Source: an uncultured Fibrobacter sp. (GTDB lineage Bacteria > Fibrobacterota > Fibrobacteria > Fibrobacterales > Fibrobacteraceae). From it: a DNA stretch of 64,000 bases. This document shows, piece by piece, positions 1-8,217 of the stretch (its first letter is position 1; each line of letters begins with the position of its first letter). Under the pieces are notes generated by a model. It saw only the letters and a program-made list of their open reading frames with translations. It ran no database searches and was not told the origin of the DNA. The translations under genes and the position numbers were made by a program. The stretch covers positions 1-64,000 of the forward strand of contig CAMJHM010000002.1 in the NCBI GenBank assembly GCA_946405515.1, read 5' to 3'.

Positions 1-115
1 ATTGATGATATTTGGTGTCTACAAATATAATGGGCAAATCGTATGTTTGCGCAAATACCGGAATCACCATAGCTAAGATGAAGCCATAGAAAAAACTAGT
101 CAATTTGCAGAACAT
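1..115 (-). CDS. CotH family protein, 5' end only (third tandem paralog, truncated by window edge)
   Basis: Reverse-strand translation from ATG at 115 gives MFCKLTSFFYGFILAMVIPVFAQTYDLPIIFVDTKYHQ, closely matching the start of the next paralog (MFSKPKIIFYGFIFAMVIPLFAQTIDLPAIFIDTK). Not in the ORF track because it is truncated. Confidence 0.8.
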   Translation of the reverse strand, partial: MFCKLTSFFYGFILAMVIPVFAQTYDLPIIFVDTKYHQ

Positions 116-255
116 ATTATACTCCTTGACCAAACCCCATATAAAGAATCTATATATTTTTTGCCGCTGGAATATGTATTTGTTACAAATTATGCTTTAT
201 AAGCGTTTATTCTCTAACATCCGCCGATTTCTTCAAGAAATGGCGAAAATTCGCC

Positions 256-294
256 AAAAAAAAAAGAAGGACTTCCTACTTGGGGAAGTCCTTC
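256..294 (-). terminator. Rho-independent terminator of the upstream CotH gene (319..2136)
   Basis: Inverted repeat GAAGGACTTCC...GGAAGTCCTTC (266-294) followed on the minus strand by a 10-nt T-tract (256-265). Confidence 0.85.
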
Positions 295-318
295 AGGTCT
301 ACTTGAATCTAAGCTTGG

Positions 319-2136
319 CTATCGGTTCAACATCTTGCCGTTGAGGGTTGCAATCCAGTGCTTGTTTGTTGCCTTGGAGGGAATTTTCAGCGTCGTGAGC
401 CCGGCCTTGATACGGGTCTTGTACAGGACAGAACCGTTCAAGTCCATAAGGGCAAAGGTGCCTCCGATACTCGTGTGGATTTCGAGATGGTTGCCGTTCA
501 CGACAAAGAAGTTCGTCGGGGAGAGCCTGCTGAAATCATCCATGCGAAGATCCAACGGCTTTTCCTGAGAAGAGGTGTCTGTTGTTTCGGTAGTGTCCTT
601 GTCGTGCTGCCAGTCGGGATTGTGGATTGAAGGATCGACTGGCTCGGTGACCACCGGATTTGCCGGTTCCGTAAATCCGAATTTCTGGTCCATCCACTGT
701 ATTCTTTCTTTCATCTTCTTGCGGAGATGTTCCACTTCGCCATCCCAGGTATTGGCGTTGTTGCCGCCCATGCCCATCTTCATGCCGGAACTTCCGCTGC
801 CGTTACAGTATTTCATCGGCTCCGGGTCGGTATCGCCCTGGCCGCTGTTTTGTCCCAGGTTCGGCCAGCGCTTGAAGTTTCTGTCGGCGGCGTTTTTCAG
901 GTATGTCTTCATGGAATCCAGGTAAGCGTCCATGACTTTGGTATGCCAAACGCCGCTGCGGAGTTCTGCCCAGCGCTTTTTCAATTCGTCCTGGTAATCG
1001 CTTCTCTTCCACAAACCGATAAGCCAGTTCGGAGCCTTCAGTGAACCCATGCCGCCGCCACCGAAGCCGAAACCGCCCATGCCGCCGCCGCTGCCACCTT
1101 TGCTTTCAATTTGCCAGCTGTTGCCGCCGCCATAGCCCATCATGCCGCCATTGCTCATGGCGAGGTTGAAGTCCCACGGCGGGCCAAGGGTCACTTTGCC
1201 TTCCTTGAATTCCTTGCCATCCTTGCCGCCCTTGTCCTTGGGCTTGTACAAGAAGAAGCTGCACCAGTAGGAGTCTCCGTTGTTGGTGATTTCTTGATGC
1301 AAAACATAGTCAACGGCAGAAGCGAGATCCACGTATTTTTCGTATCCGTCCCCGTTCTTGCCGTTCATGAACAAAGCTTCAAGGTCGTTCAGGTATTTCT
1401 TCAGGTATTCTTCCTGCTGCTTCTGAATGTTTGCTTTCTTGGGGTAGTGCAAAATGACGTTCAGACCGTCGGAGGTGTTGAAACCTTCGGCTTCGATACC
1501 GCCCTGGTTATTGCTGCCGCCGCCACCGGTGTTGGTGCCGACTTTGTCGAATGCCCAAAGGTAACCGCCAGTAAGGCTGTCGCCGGCAATATCGGTTTCT
1601 TTTAGCTTGCTGATGTTCACACGGTACTTGCCGCGTTTGATTTTTTCAACCATCACATACACACCACGGTACACTCCGTTGATGTAGAGGTCGAAATGCT
1701 TGGTGCGCGGAGCGTAACGGCCTGCCTGCCTAAAGAGCCAGTAGGCGAGTGCGTTGCGCAACATGCTCTTGTCTACATAGGGGCCGTGCAGCACCCAGTC
1801 GTCGCTGGGCGGGAGCCCGAACATGCTCACGTCCGTGCCTTCGCCCTTATCGTCGCGAATCTCGATGCTGTAGCCAGGCTTGGGGAACATGGCAGAAGAC
1901 TGACCACGGACCTTGATGCCGATATCGTAGAGTGTCCCCTTGGCGCTGTCAGCGACATTGTTTGTTGCTCCGTCCAGTACTTTCATGGTGGCGGGAATCT
2001 TTTCGATGACTTTGTTGTCAAGACATTTTTGCTTGGTGTCAATGAAAATCGCAGGTAGATCGATGGTCTGCGCGAACAACGGGATTACCATGGCAAAGAT
2101 AAAGCCATAGAAAATAATTTTGGGTTTGCTAAACAT
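319..2136 (-). CDS. CotH family (spore-coat-H-like kinase fold) secreted protein
   Basis: KVRGQSSAMFPKPGYSIEIRD, LHGPYVDKSMLRNALAYWLFRQAGRYAPRTKHFDLYINGVYRGVYVMVEKIKRGKYRVNISKL and GPPWDFNLAMSN motifs. Signal peptide starts at MFSKPKIIFYG, with GGAG upstream, so the start was moved in from 2190. Confidence 0.9.
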   Translation of the reverse strand: MFSKPKIIFYGFIFAMVIPLFAQTIDLPAIFIDTKQKCLDNKVIEKIPATMKVLDGATNNVADSAKGTLYDIGIKVRGQSSAMFPKPGYSIEIRDDKGEGTDVSMFGLPPSDDWVLHGPYVDKSMLRNALAYWLFRQAGRYAPRTKHFDLYINGVYRGVYVMVEKIKRGKYRVNISKLKETDIAGDSLTGGYLWAFDKVGTNTGGGGSNNQGGIEAEGFNTSDGLNVILHYPKKANIQKQQEEYLKKYLNDLEALFMNGKNGDGYEKYVDLASAVDYVLHQEITNNGDSYWCSFFLYKPKDKGGKDGKEFKEGKVTLGPPWDFNLAMSNGGMMGYGGGNSWQIESKGGSGGGMGGFGFGGGGMGSLKAPNWLIGLWKRSDYQDELKKRWAELRSGVWHTKVMDAYLDSMKTYLKNAADRNFKRWPNLGQNSGQGDTDPEPMKYCNGSGSSGMKMGMGGNNANTWDGEVEHLRKKMKERIQWMDQKFGFTEPANPVVTEPVDPSIHNPDWQHDKDTTETTDTSSQEKPLDLRMDDFSRLSPTNFFVVNGNHLEIHTSIGGTFALMDLNGSVLYKTRIKAGLTTLKIPSKATNKHWIATLNGKMLNR

Positions 2137-2344
2137 ATACTCTCCTTGGCCAAACACCATTAATAATCTATATGATTTGCCGGAAGACATTTATATTTGT
2201 CGATGAACACTTGCTTTTTGCGTTGTCAATGTTGACATTTTTGTTTTTTTTTGAAAAAAGCTGAAATTTCGCTTTTTTAGCCCAAAAAAAAGAAGGACCG
2301 CCTACTTGGGCAGCCCTTCTTGGCTATCTCAAAATACCGAAAGA

Positions 2345-4378
2345 TTATTTGTTCATCATCTTGCCGTTGAGCGTGACAATCCAGTGCTTGTCCCTTGCCT
2401 TGGACGGAATCCTCAGGGTCGTGACGCCGGCCTTGATTTGGGTCTTGTACAGGACAGCGCCGTTCAGGTCGATAAGGGCAAGCGTACCCGAAATAGTTGT
2501 ATGAATTTCAAGGTGATTGTCATTCACTGCAAAGAAGTTCATCGGGGAGAGCCTGCTGAAATCGTCCATGCCCATATACGGGTTTGTTGAACCATCTCCA
2601 TGATGGTGCGTACTTGTATCCCTGGGATTCGTCTTGCCCGGATTCGTTGTCTGACCCGGATTCGTTGTCTTGCCCGGATTCGTCGTTTGACCCGGGTTCG
2701 TTGTCTGGCCAGGATTCGTTTTGCCCGATTCCGTGTCAGAGGAGTCCTTGTCATGCTGCCAATCTGGTTCATGAATGTCGGCAACCAGAGGTTCCATCAC
2801 GGTCGGATTTGCGGGTTGCGTAAATCCGAGCTGGTCGTCCATCCATTTCATTCTTTCTTTCATCTTCTTGCGGACGTGTTCGAATTCGCCGTCCCAGGTC
2901 GTAGCGTTGTAGCCGCCCATGGCCATTCCCATGCCGCCGCCCATGCCGAAGCCACCGCCCCAGCCGCCCATGCCGCCGCCGCCCTGTTGACCGCCACCCT
3001 GGCCGCCGCATTCTTTCATCGGCTCCGGGTCTGCGTCATAGGTGCCGCTAGCCTTTCCGAGGTTCGGCCAACGCTTGAAGTTTCTTTCGGCAGCCTTAGT
3101 CAGGTAGGTTTTCATGGAGTCAAGATACTTGTCCATGGTCTTGTCGTGCCATACGCCGCTGCGGAGTTCCGCCCAGCGTTTCTTCACTTCGGCCTTGTAC
3201 GTCGCATCGCTAGTCCACAGCTTGTTGAGCCAGGCGGGGCCGGTAAAGCCCATGCTCATACCGCCGCCACCGAACTTGCTGCTGCTTTCAATCTGCCAGC
3301 CGGTGGTGCCGGAGCTGAACATACCGCCCATGCCGCCCATGCCGCCCCACATGCCGCCTTGGCCGCCTTGTTGGCCGCCGCCGTTTTCGGGCTGGGTGCC
3401 GTTGCTCATGGCGAGGTTGAAGTCCCACGGAGGACCGAGGGTCACCTTGCCGCCCTTGCTATCCTTGGGCTTGAACAGGAAGAAACTGCACCAGTAGGAG
3501 TCTGCGTTGTTGACGGCTTCCTGATGCAACACGTAGTCCACTGCAGAGCCGAGGTCCACGTACTTCTCGTATCCGCTACCGTTCTTGCCGTTGCTGAACA
3601 GGCCTTCAAGATCGTTCAGGTATTTCTTCAGGTATTCTTCCTGCTGCTTCTGGAGCTTGTTCTTCTGGGGGTCCTTGTCTTTCTTGGGGTAATGCATGAT
3701 GACGTTCACGCCACCGTTCGTCTTGAACCCTTCGGCATCGATACCGCCCTGGTTGTTGTTGCCTGCGCCACCCGTATTGGTACCCGTCTTGTCGAATGCC
3801 CAGATGTAGCCGCCGGTAAGGCTGTCGCCGGCGAGGTCGGTTTCTTTAAGCTTGCTCACGTTCACGCGGTACTTGCCGCGCTTGATTTTTTCGACAAGTG
3901 CGTACACGCCGCGGTATTGGCCGTTGATGTACAGGTCGAAATGCTTGGTACGCGGGCTGTAACGGCCTGCCTGCCTGAACATCCAGTGGGCGAGCGCATT
4001 CCTTATCAAGCTCTTGTCGACATAGGGCCCGTGTAAAATCCAGTCGTCGGAAGGCGGGAGCCCGAACATGCTCACGTCCTTGCTTTCGCCTTTATCGTCG
4101 CGGATTTCGATGGTGTAGCCCGGCTTGGGGAACGTGGCGGAGGACTGGCCTCTCACCTTGATGCCGATGTTGTACAGGGTGCCTTTGGCACTATCGGCTA
4201 CGTTGTTTGTTGCCCCGTCCAACACTCTCATGGTGCCGGGAATCTTTTCGGTAACATTCATGTCCAAACATTTGTTGTTCTGGGTGTTAACGAAAAGGAT
4301 AGGGAGGTCATAGGTCTGAGAAAACCCTAACCCCACGACTAAGGCGACTGGCGCCACAACTCTAACCAACATATTCAT
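2345..4378 (-). CDS. CotH family secreted protein, tandem paralog with NPGQTTNPGKT repeats
   Basis: Near-collinear with 319..2136 over the CotH core and C-terminus. Signal peptide present; GGAGG upstream of the ATG. Confidence 0.9.
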   Translation of the reverse strand: MNMLVRVVAPVALVVGLGFSQTYDLPILFVNTQNNKCLDMNVTEKIPGTMRVLDGATNNVADSAKGTLYNIGIKVRGQSSATFPKPGYTIEIRDDKGESKDVSMFGLPPSDDWILHGPYVDKSLIRNALAHWMFRQAGRYSPRTKHFDLYINGQYRGVYALVEKIKRGKYRVNVSKLKETDLAGDSLTGGYIWAFDKTGTNTGGAGNNNQGGIDAEGFKTNGGVNVIMHYPKKDKDPQKNKLQKQQEEYLKKYLNDLEGLFSNGKNGSGYEKYVDLGSAVDYVLHQEAVNNADSYWCSFFLFKPKDSKGGKVTLGPPWDFNLAMSNGTQPENGGGQQGGQGGMWGGMGGMGGMFSSGTTGWQIESSSKFGGGGMSMGFTGPAWLNKLWTSDATYKAEVKKRWAELRSGVWHDKTMDKYLDSMKTYLTKAAERNFKRWPNLGKASGTYDADPEPMKECGGQGGGQQGGGGMGGWGGGFGMGGGMGMAMGGYNATTWDGEFEHVRKKMKERMKWMDDQLGFTQPANPTVMEPLVADIHEPDWQHDKDSSDTESGKTNPGQTTNPGQTTNPGKTTNPGQTTNPGKTNPRDTSTHHHGDGSTNPYMGMDDFSRLSPMNFFAVNDNHLEIHTTISGTLALIDLNGAVLYKTQIKAGVTTLRIPSKARDKHWIVTLNGKMMNK

Positions 4379-4570
4379 ACGTTGCCTCCAACATTTTACA
4401 TAAATTTATATGTTCTGTCGGAAAACGCTTTGTTAATTCAAGTTTACGTGTTGTAAAATGTTGTTGTAATTTCTTTTTTGTTGGCTTTTTTTGCAAAAAA
4501 AGGCTTTTTTTGGAACCGAACGGTGGTCAGGGACTTCTAATTGATGTATTTTATGGTGTAAGAGGTTTCC

Positions 4571-5749
4571 ATGATTGAAAACACCCTGAAGTCGAGTTTT
4601 ATTGCCCGGTGGATTCGGAAGGCGCTCCCCCTGTTTTTGCTGTTTTCGGGATTTGCCTTTGGCCAGGCCAATTATTCGCCTGCCGAATTGGATACGCTTG
4701 TCTCGACAATAGCCCTTTATCCGGACCCTCTGCTGGTCCATGTGCTTACGGCTTCAACTTATGGTGACCAGATTCCTGCGGCGAATGCTTTTGCCCAATC
4801 CCATAAAAATGAAAAGGGCGAGACTCTGGCCAAGTCCATCGAAGATGCCAATTTGACTTACGATCCGAGCGTTCAGGCCTTGATTCCGTTCCCTACGGTT
4901 CTTGATATGATGGCCAAATACCCCACGTGGACCGACCAGTTGGGGGATGCTGTCGCGGCCCAGAAGGATGGTGTCATGGATGCTGTTCAGCGCTTGCGTC
5001 ACAAGGCTTACGAAAACGGCCACTTGAAGTCTAACGAACAGGTGACGGTCAGTGCCGCCGATACGGTTATTGTCGTTCAACCGACCCGCACGGAATATGT
5101 CTACGTGCCGGTGTACAATCCCCGTGTTGTTTACTATGTCCGCTCCGATGGCTATACGACTTATGTTCGCTATAGTTCCGGTGTCTGGCTTGGTACATGG
5201 TATGGAGAATGGGGCTGGGGAACCTGCTGGTTCGACTGGGGCCCGCGTGTGATTTATGTGCGCAATTATCGCTGGTATCCGCATCGCCCGATTCCTCACC
5301 ATCCGCATAGGTATAGACCGGCTCCGCACCGCTTTGCTCCCGCACCTCACCAGGCTCCAGCGCGCCATGCGCCTGCGCCGAAAATGTCTCCGGCACACCG
5401 GGAGGCCCCTCCGTCAAGAGCGCTAGCTCCGGCCCCGGCGGCACGTTCAGCTGCTCCTGCACCAGCACCGCGTTCTGCAGCGCCCGCTCCGGCAACGCGT
5501 TCGTCGGCACCTGCTCCGGCTTTGTATAGGCCCGCTGCCGACAATCAGGCCGGTTACAGAACTGCACCCGCTCCGGCTCCGAGAGTCGCTCCGGCTCCCG
5601 CCCCTGCGCCTGCTCCAAGGGCAACTCCTGCACCCGCGCCGAGACCTTCTCCGGCACCTGCTCCGCGCCAGTACGAACGCAATTCCAGGGACGACCGCAG
5701 TTATGACAGCGGCCGTAGCGGAAGCCGCTCGAGTGGAAGAAGGAGATAG
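4571..5749 (+). CDS. DUF3300 domain protein with Ala/Pro-rich C-terminal tail
   Basis: YSPAELDTLVSTIALYPDPLLVHVLTASTYGDQI...TEYVYVPVYNPRVVYY is DUF3300-like. C-terminus is a low-complexity APAPAPR tract. Confidence 0.8.
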   Translation: MIENTLKSSFIARWIRKALPLFLLFSGFAFGQANYSPAELDTLVSTIALYPDPLLVHVLTASTYGDQIPAANAFAQSHKNEKGETLAKSIEDANLTYDPSVQALIPFPTVLDMMAKYPTWTDQLGDAVAAQKDGVMDAVQRLRHKAYENGHLKSNEQVTVSAADTVIVVQPTRTEYVYVPVYNPRVVYYVRSDGYTTYVRYSSGVWLGTWYGEWGWGTCWFDWGPRVIYVRNYRWYPHRPIPHHPHRYRPAPHRFAPAPHQAPARHAPAPKMSPAHREAPPSRALAPAPAARSAAPAPAPRSAAPAPATRSSAPAPALYRPAADNQAGYRTAPAPAPRVAPAPAPAPAPRATPAPAPRPSPAPAPRQYERNSRDDRSYDSGRSGSRSSGRRR

Positions 5750-5780
5750 TGGTTAGGGGCTAGGATCTAGAGGCTAGGAT

Positions 5781-5847
5781 CTAGGGAGAAATATCACGGC
5801 TTCGCCGTCTTATATTGACGCACGAAGTGCGTGATTCTTTTCACTAG
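5781..5847 (-). repeat. 67-bp double-hairpin interspersed repeat, copy A
   Basis: Reverse complement of copies at 17179-17245 and 41549-41615; contains CACGGCTTCGCCGT and ACGCACGAAGTGCGT hairpins. Confidence 0.9.
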
Positions 5848-5929
5848 CCCCTAGTCTCTATTCTCGTCTCTCAAAGACTCATCGCTCACCGCTCATAGCT
5901 CATTGCTCATCGCTCGAGCCTCTTCGCTT

Positions 5930-6595
5930 CTACATCCCCAGATTATTTGCCAAGGCTTCTATTGCGCTCAGATATGCGTTCTGGCTTTCGATTCCGCCTG
6001 TAGACAGCGCGGCCCCGTTGGGGATATTCTGCAAGTACATGTAGACTTGGTCTGCTGTGGCTGGATATTCACCCGTTTGCAAAAAATACACGCCGTACAG
6101 GATGGGCAAGAGCTTTGTTTCCCACAGTTTTGCGGTCTTGCTAAAATTGAATTTGGGCGTCATCATCTGATGTCGCATCTGGATGAGGAACCCGCGAAGT
6201 TCCGCTTGACATTCTTTTTGGAGTTCGTTACGGGGGGCGGCGCCTTGGGCGATGGGCACGGCCCCGGCGATGACCACGTTCCTGTAGGCAATGTGCAAAA
6301 ACTCCAGAGGGAATTCGTGCCAAAGCGATATGATTTCGTCGGCGGTGAACGTGTACCCGAACGAGATGTTGCTACGGCTGGCGCGTTCTGCGAGGTCTTG
6401 TAAAGGCTTGAGATCTTCTGCTGAATTGGACCGGAGAATAAAGCTTATATTCCACGGGCTTTGTAGTGGGGAGTACTTTTCCATGAGGCAGTCGCCGTGC
6501 AGGAATGCGGATACTAGGTTGTTGCTGAGTGCCGCTTCGAGCAAAGTGGGCCATTCAGAAGATTTGAGTTCTTGAAGTGTCAGAATCTTTTGCAT
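5930..6595 (-). CDS. Hypothetical protein
   Basis: 221-aa ORF with plausible coding character between annotated genes; no family recognised. Confidence 0.6.
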   Translation of the reverse strand: MQKILTLQELKSSEWPTLLEAALSNNLVSAFLHGDCLMEKYSPLQSPWNISFILRSNSAEDLKPLQDLAERASRSNISFGYTFTADEIISLWHEFPLEFLHIAYRNVVIAGAVPIAQGAAPRNELQKECQAELRGFLIQMRHQMMTPKFNFSKTAKLWETKLLPILYGVYFLQTGEYPATADQVYMYLQNIPNGAALSTGGIESQNAYLSAIEALANNLGM

Positions 6596-6606
6596 AGTGT
6601 ACCGCC

Positions 6607-7317
6607 TTACCGGCTCTTGAATCCGCCGTTAAAATTTTCAAAGTTGCAGAAATTTCCGTTGAACCCTGCTTGCCGAGTCGAGGATAAGCGTCTTTTTTGG
6701 GGACGGGCATAGAAAAATGCCGCGACGAGGCCTGCAAATACAATCCCTATGAAGATGTAGTTTTGCCATGGGAAGGGTTCGTCGGCGAGGAGCTTGTCTG
6801 GGTTGACCGATAATGTTTGGCCGCTTGCCGCAAGGATTTCTCCGGATATTTCCCAGATGAAGTTGACGATGCCCCTGCCGTACTTCTCGACGCGGAAATC
6901 CGGCATCAACGCTTTCTGCTCAATTTTCTTGAAATCGATATTCGGATAGCTTGTACTAAATCCTTCGCTTGCGATGACGTGCTTGCTGCGTTCCTTCATG
7001 GATACGTAGACGAGGATTCCTTTGGTGTCGCTGCCTTCGAGCCTCCATTTGTTGGCGACTTCTTTGGCGTAGGCGTAGGTTTCGTTTGTTCGCGAGTCGT
7101 TCATCAGGACGGCTGCGATTTTGACATCGGTCTTTAGGTAGACTTCAGTGACAAGGGCCCTGAGGAATTCAGCTTCTTGTGCGCTCAGCAACCGGTCTTC
7201 GTCGTAGAGAACCCCGTTTGGGGCCGGAGACGGTACATTAGAAGCTGTTGCCATGGCACCCAAGGCAATGCATGCAAGCAAGATTTTTGCTGCCGTCTTA
7301 TGTAACCGCCTTATCAT
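6607..7317 (-). CDS. TPM domain (YgcG-type) membrane protein
   Basis: VLYDEDRLLSAQEAEFLRALVTEVYLKTDVKIAAVLMN...DTKGILVYVSMKERSKHVIASEGFS; signal peptide from MIRRLHK; C-terminal TM segment. Confidence 0.75.
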   Translation of the reverse strand: MIRRLHKTAAKILLACIALGAMATASNVPSPAPNGVLYDEDRLLSAQEAEFLRALVTEVYLKTDVKIAAVLMNDSRTNETYAYAKEVANKWRLEGSDTKGILVYVSMKERSKHVIASEGFSTSYPNIDFKKIEQKALMPDFRVEKYGRGIVNFIWEISGEILAASGQTLSVNPDKLLADEPFPWQNYIFIGIVFAGLVAAFFYARPQKRRLSSTRQAGFNGNFCNFENFNGGFKSR

Positions 7318-7572
7318 AACAAACTCGTAGTAAAAAAGAAAACTCCAATTTTTCCAAGTTGGAATAATGACCCAACGACCCAATTTCTTTGAAAATTTAT
7401 AACTTTTTTTGAATAAATGTGCAAAAATAACGTTTTGGGGAGTATTTTTTTGTAATATAGGTTACAATAAATTCCACAACCGAGCGAGATTGAAAAGTTT
7501 TTTTCGATAGGTGTTGCGTTTTTGCGAATTATGCAGTATATCTTTTGGATAGACTGTTGAATTCATAAATGG

Positions 7573-8217
7573 ATGGGTAGCATGAAAGAAGTATGGTTCT
7601 GGTTGCCCGATTGGGCTGGCAATATGGCTATATGGGATGACGATCTGGTGAACGTCGCTCCGCAGGCCGACCATACCTTCGTCCCGTATGAATCGATGAT
7701 CGCTGCACTCGATGATGTCAGCCGCATTCCCGGAATCGATAAAGCGACTACCGTGGTGGGCTGGGGCCTGGGGGCGCTAGCCCTTATGAAGAGTTCTGCT
7801 TCTTTAAAAAAATGCGATTGGATTTTGCTTTCTCCCTTTGCCGATTTCTGCGACGATAGCGGGGAATGGACCCAGCAGAATTTGCGCTTTATGGCCAAGC
7901 AGTGCTTGACAAATCCGGAACCATCTCTTAACACTTTTGCGGAAGTTTTCGAAAACGAGTTCGGCGATTGGCAAGACGACTGGATGGCAGCCGCCAAGAA
8001 GGTGAATAAGGAATTGCTGTCCAAGGGACTGAACTACCTTGCCGAGACCCGTGTTACAGAGCCGGTCGGGGAAGGACGGAATATCCAGGTTGTCTATGGT
8101 CGCCAAGATACGTGTGTCTTGCCTGCGCAGACGCTCAAGCTCAAGAACCTGTTGCCCGGAGCTTCGTTCCGGGAACGCCCGAAAGCCGGGCATTGGCCCC
8201 CGTTACTGCTTCTGTAG
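7573..8217 (+). CDS. Alpha/beta-hydrolase-fold protein (BioG/BioH-like), nucleophile Ser replaced by Gly
   Basis: VVGWGLGALAL elbow, YGRQDTCV acidic residue, KAGHWPP histidine. Confidence 0.55.
   Translation: MGSMKEVWFWLPDWAGNMAIWDDDLVNVAPQADHTFVPYESMIAALDDVSRIPGIDKATTVVGWGLGALALMKSSASLKKCDWILLSPFADFCDDSGEWTQQNLRFMAKQCLTNPEPSLNTFAEVFENEFGDWQDDWMAAAKKVNKELLSKGLNYLAETRVTEPVGEGRNIQVVYGRQDTCVLPAQTLKLKNLLPGASFRERPKAGHWPPLLLL

Noticed and set aside
241-256. TGGCGAAAATTCGCCA palindrome as a regulatory site
   Set aside because: Sits next to a terminator, and the vaguely similar TGGCGAAAATCGCCC near 27790 is too short and AT-simple to claim a shared motif.
2600-4036. 478-aa plus-strand ORF opposite the second CotH gene
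   Set aside because: Antisense shadow of a repetitive Gly-rich gene; no start context or recognisable domain.
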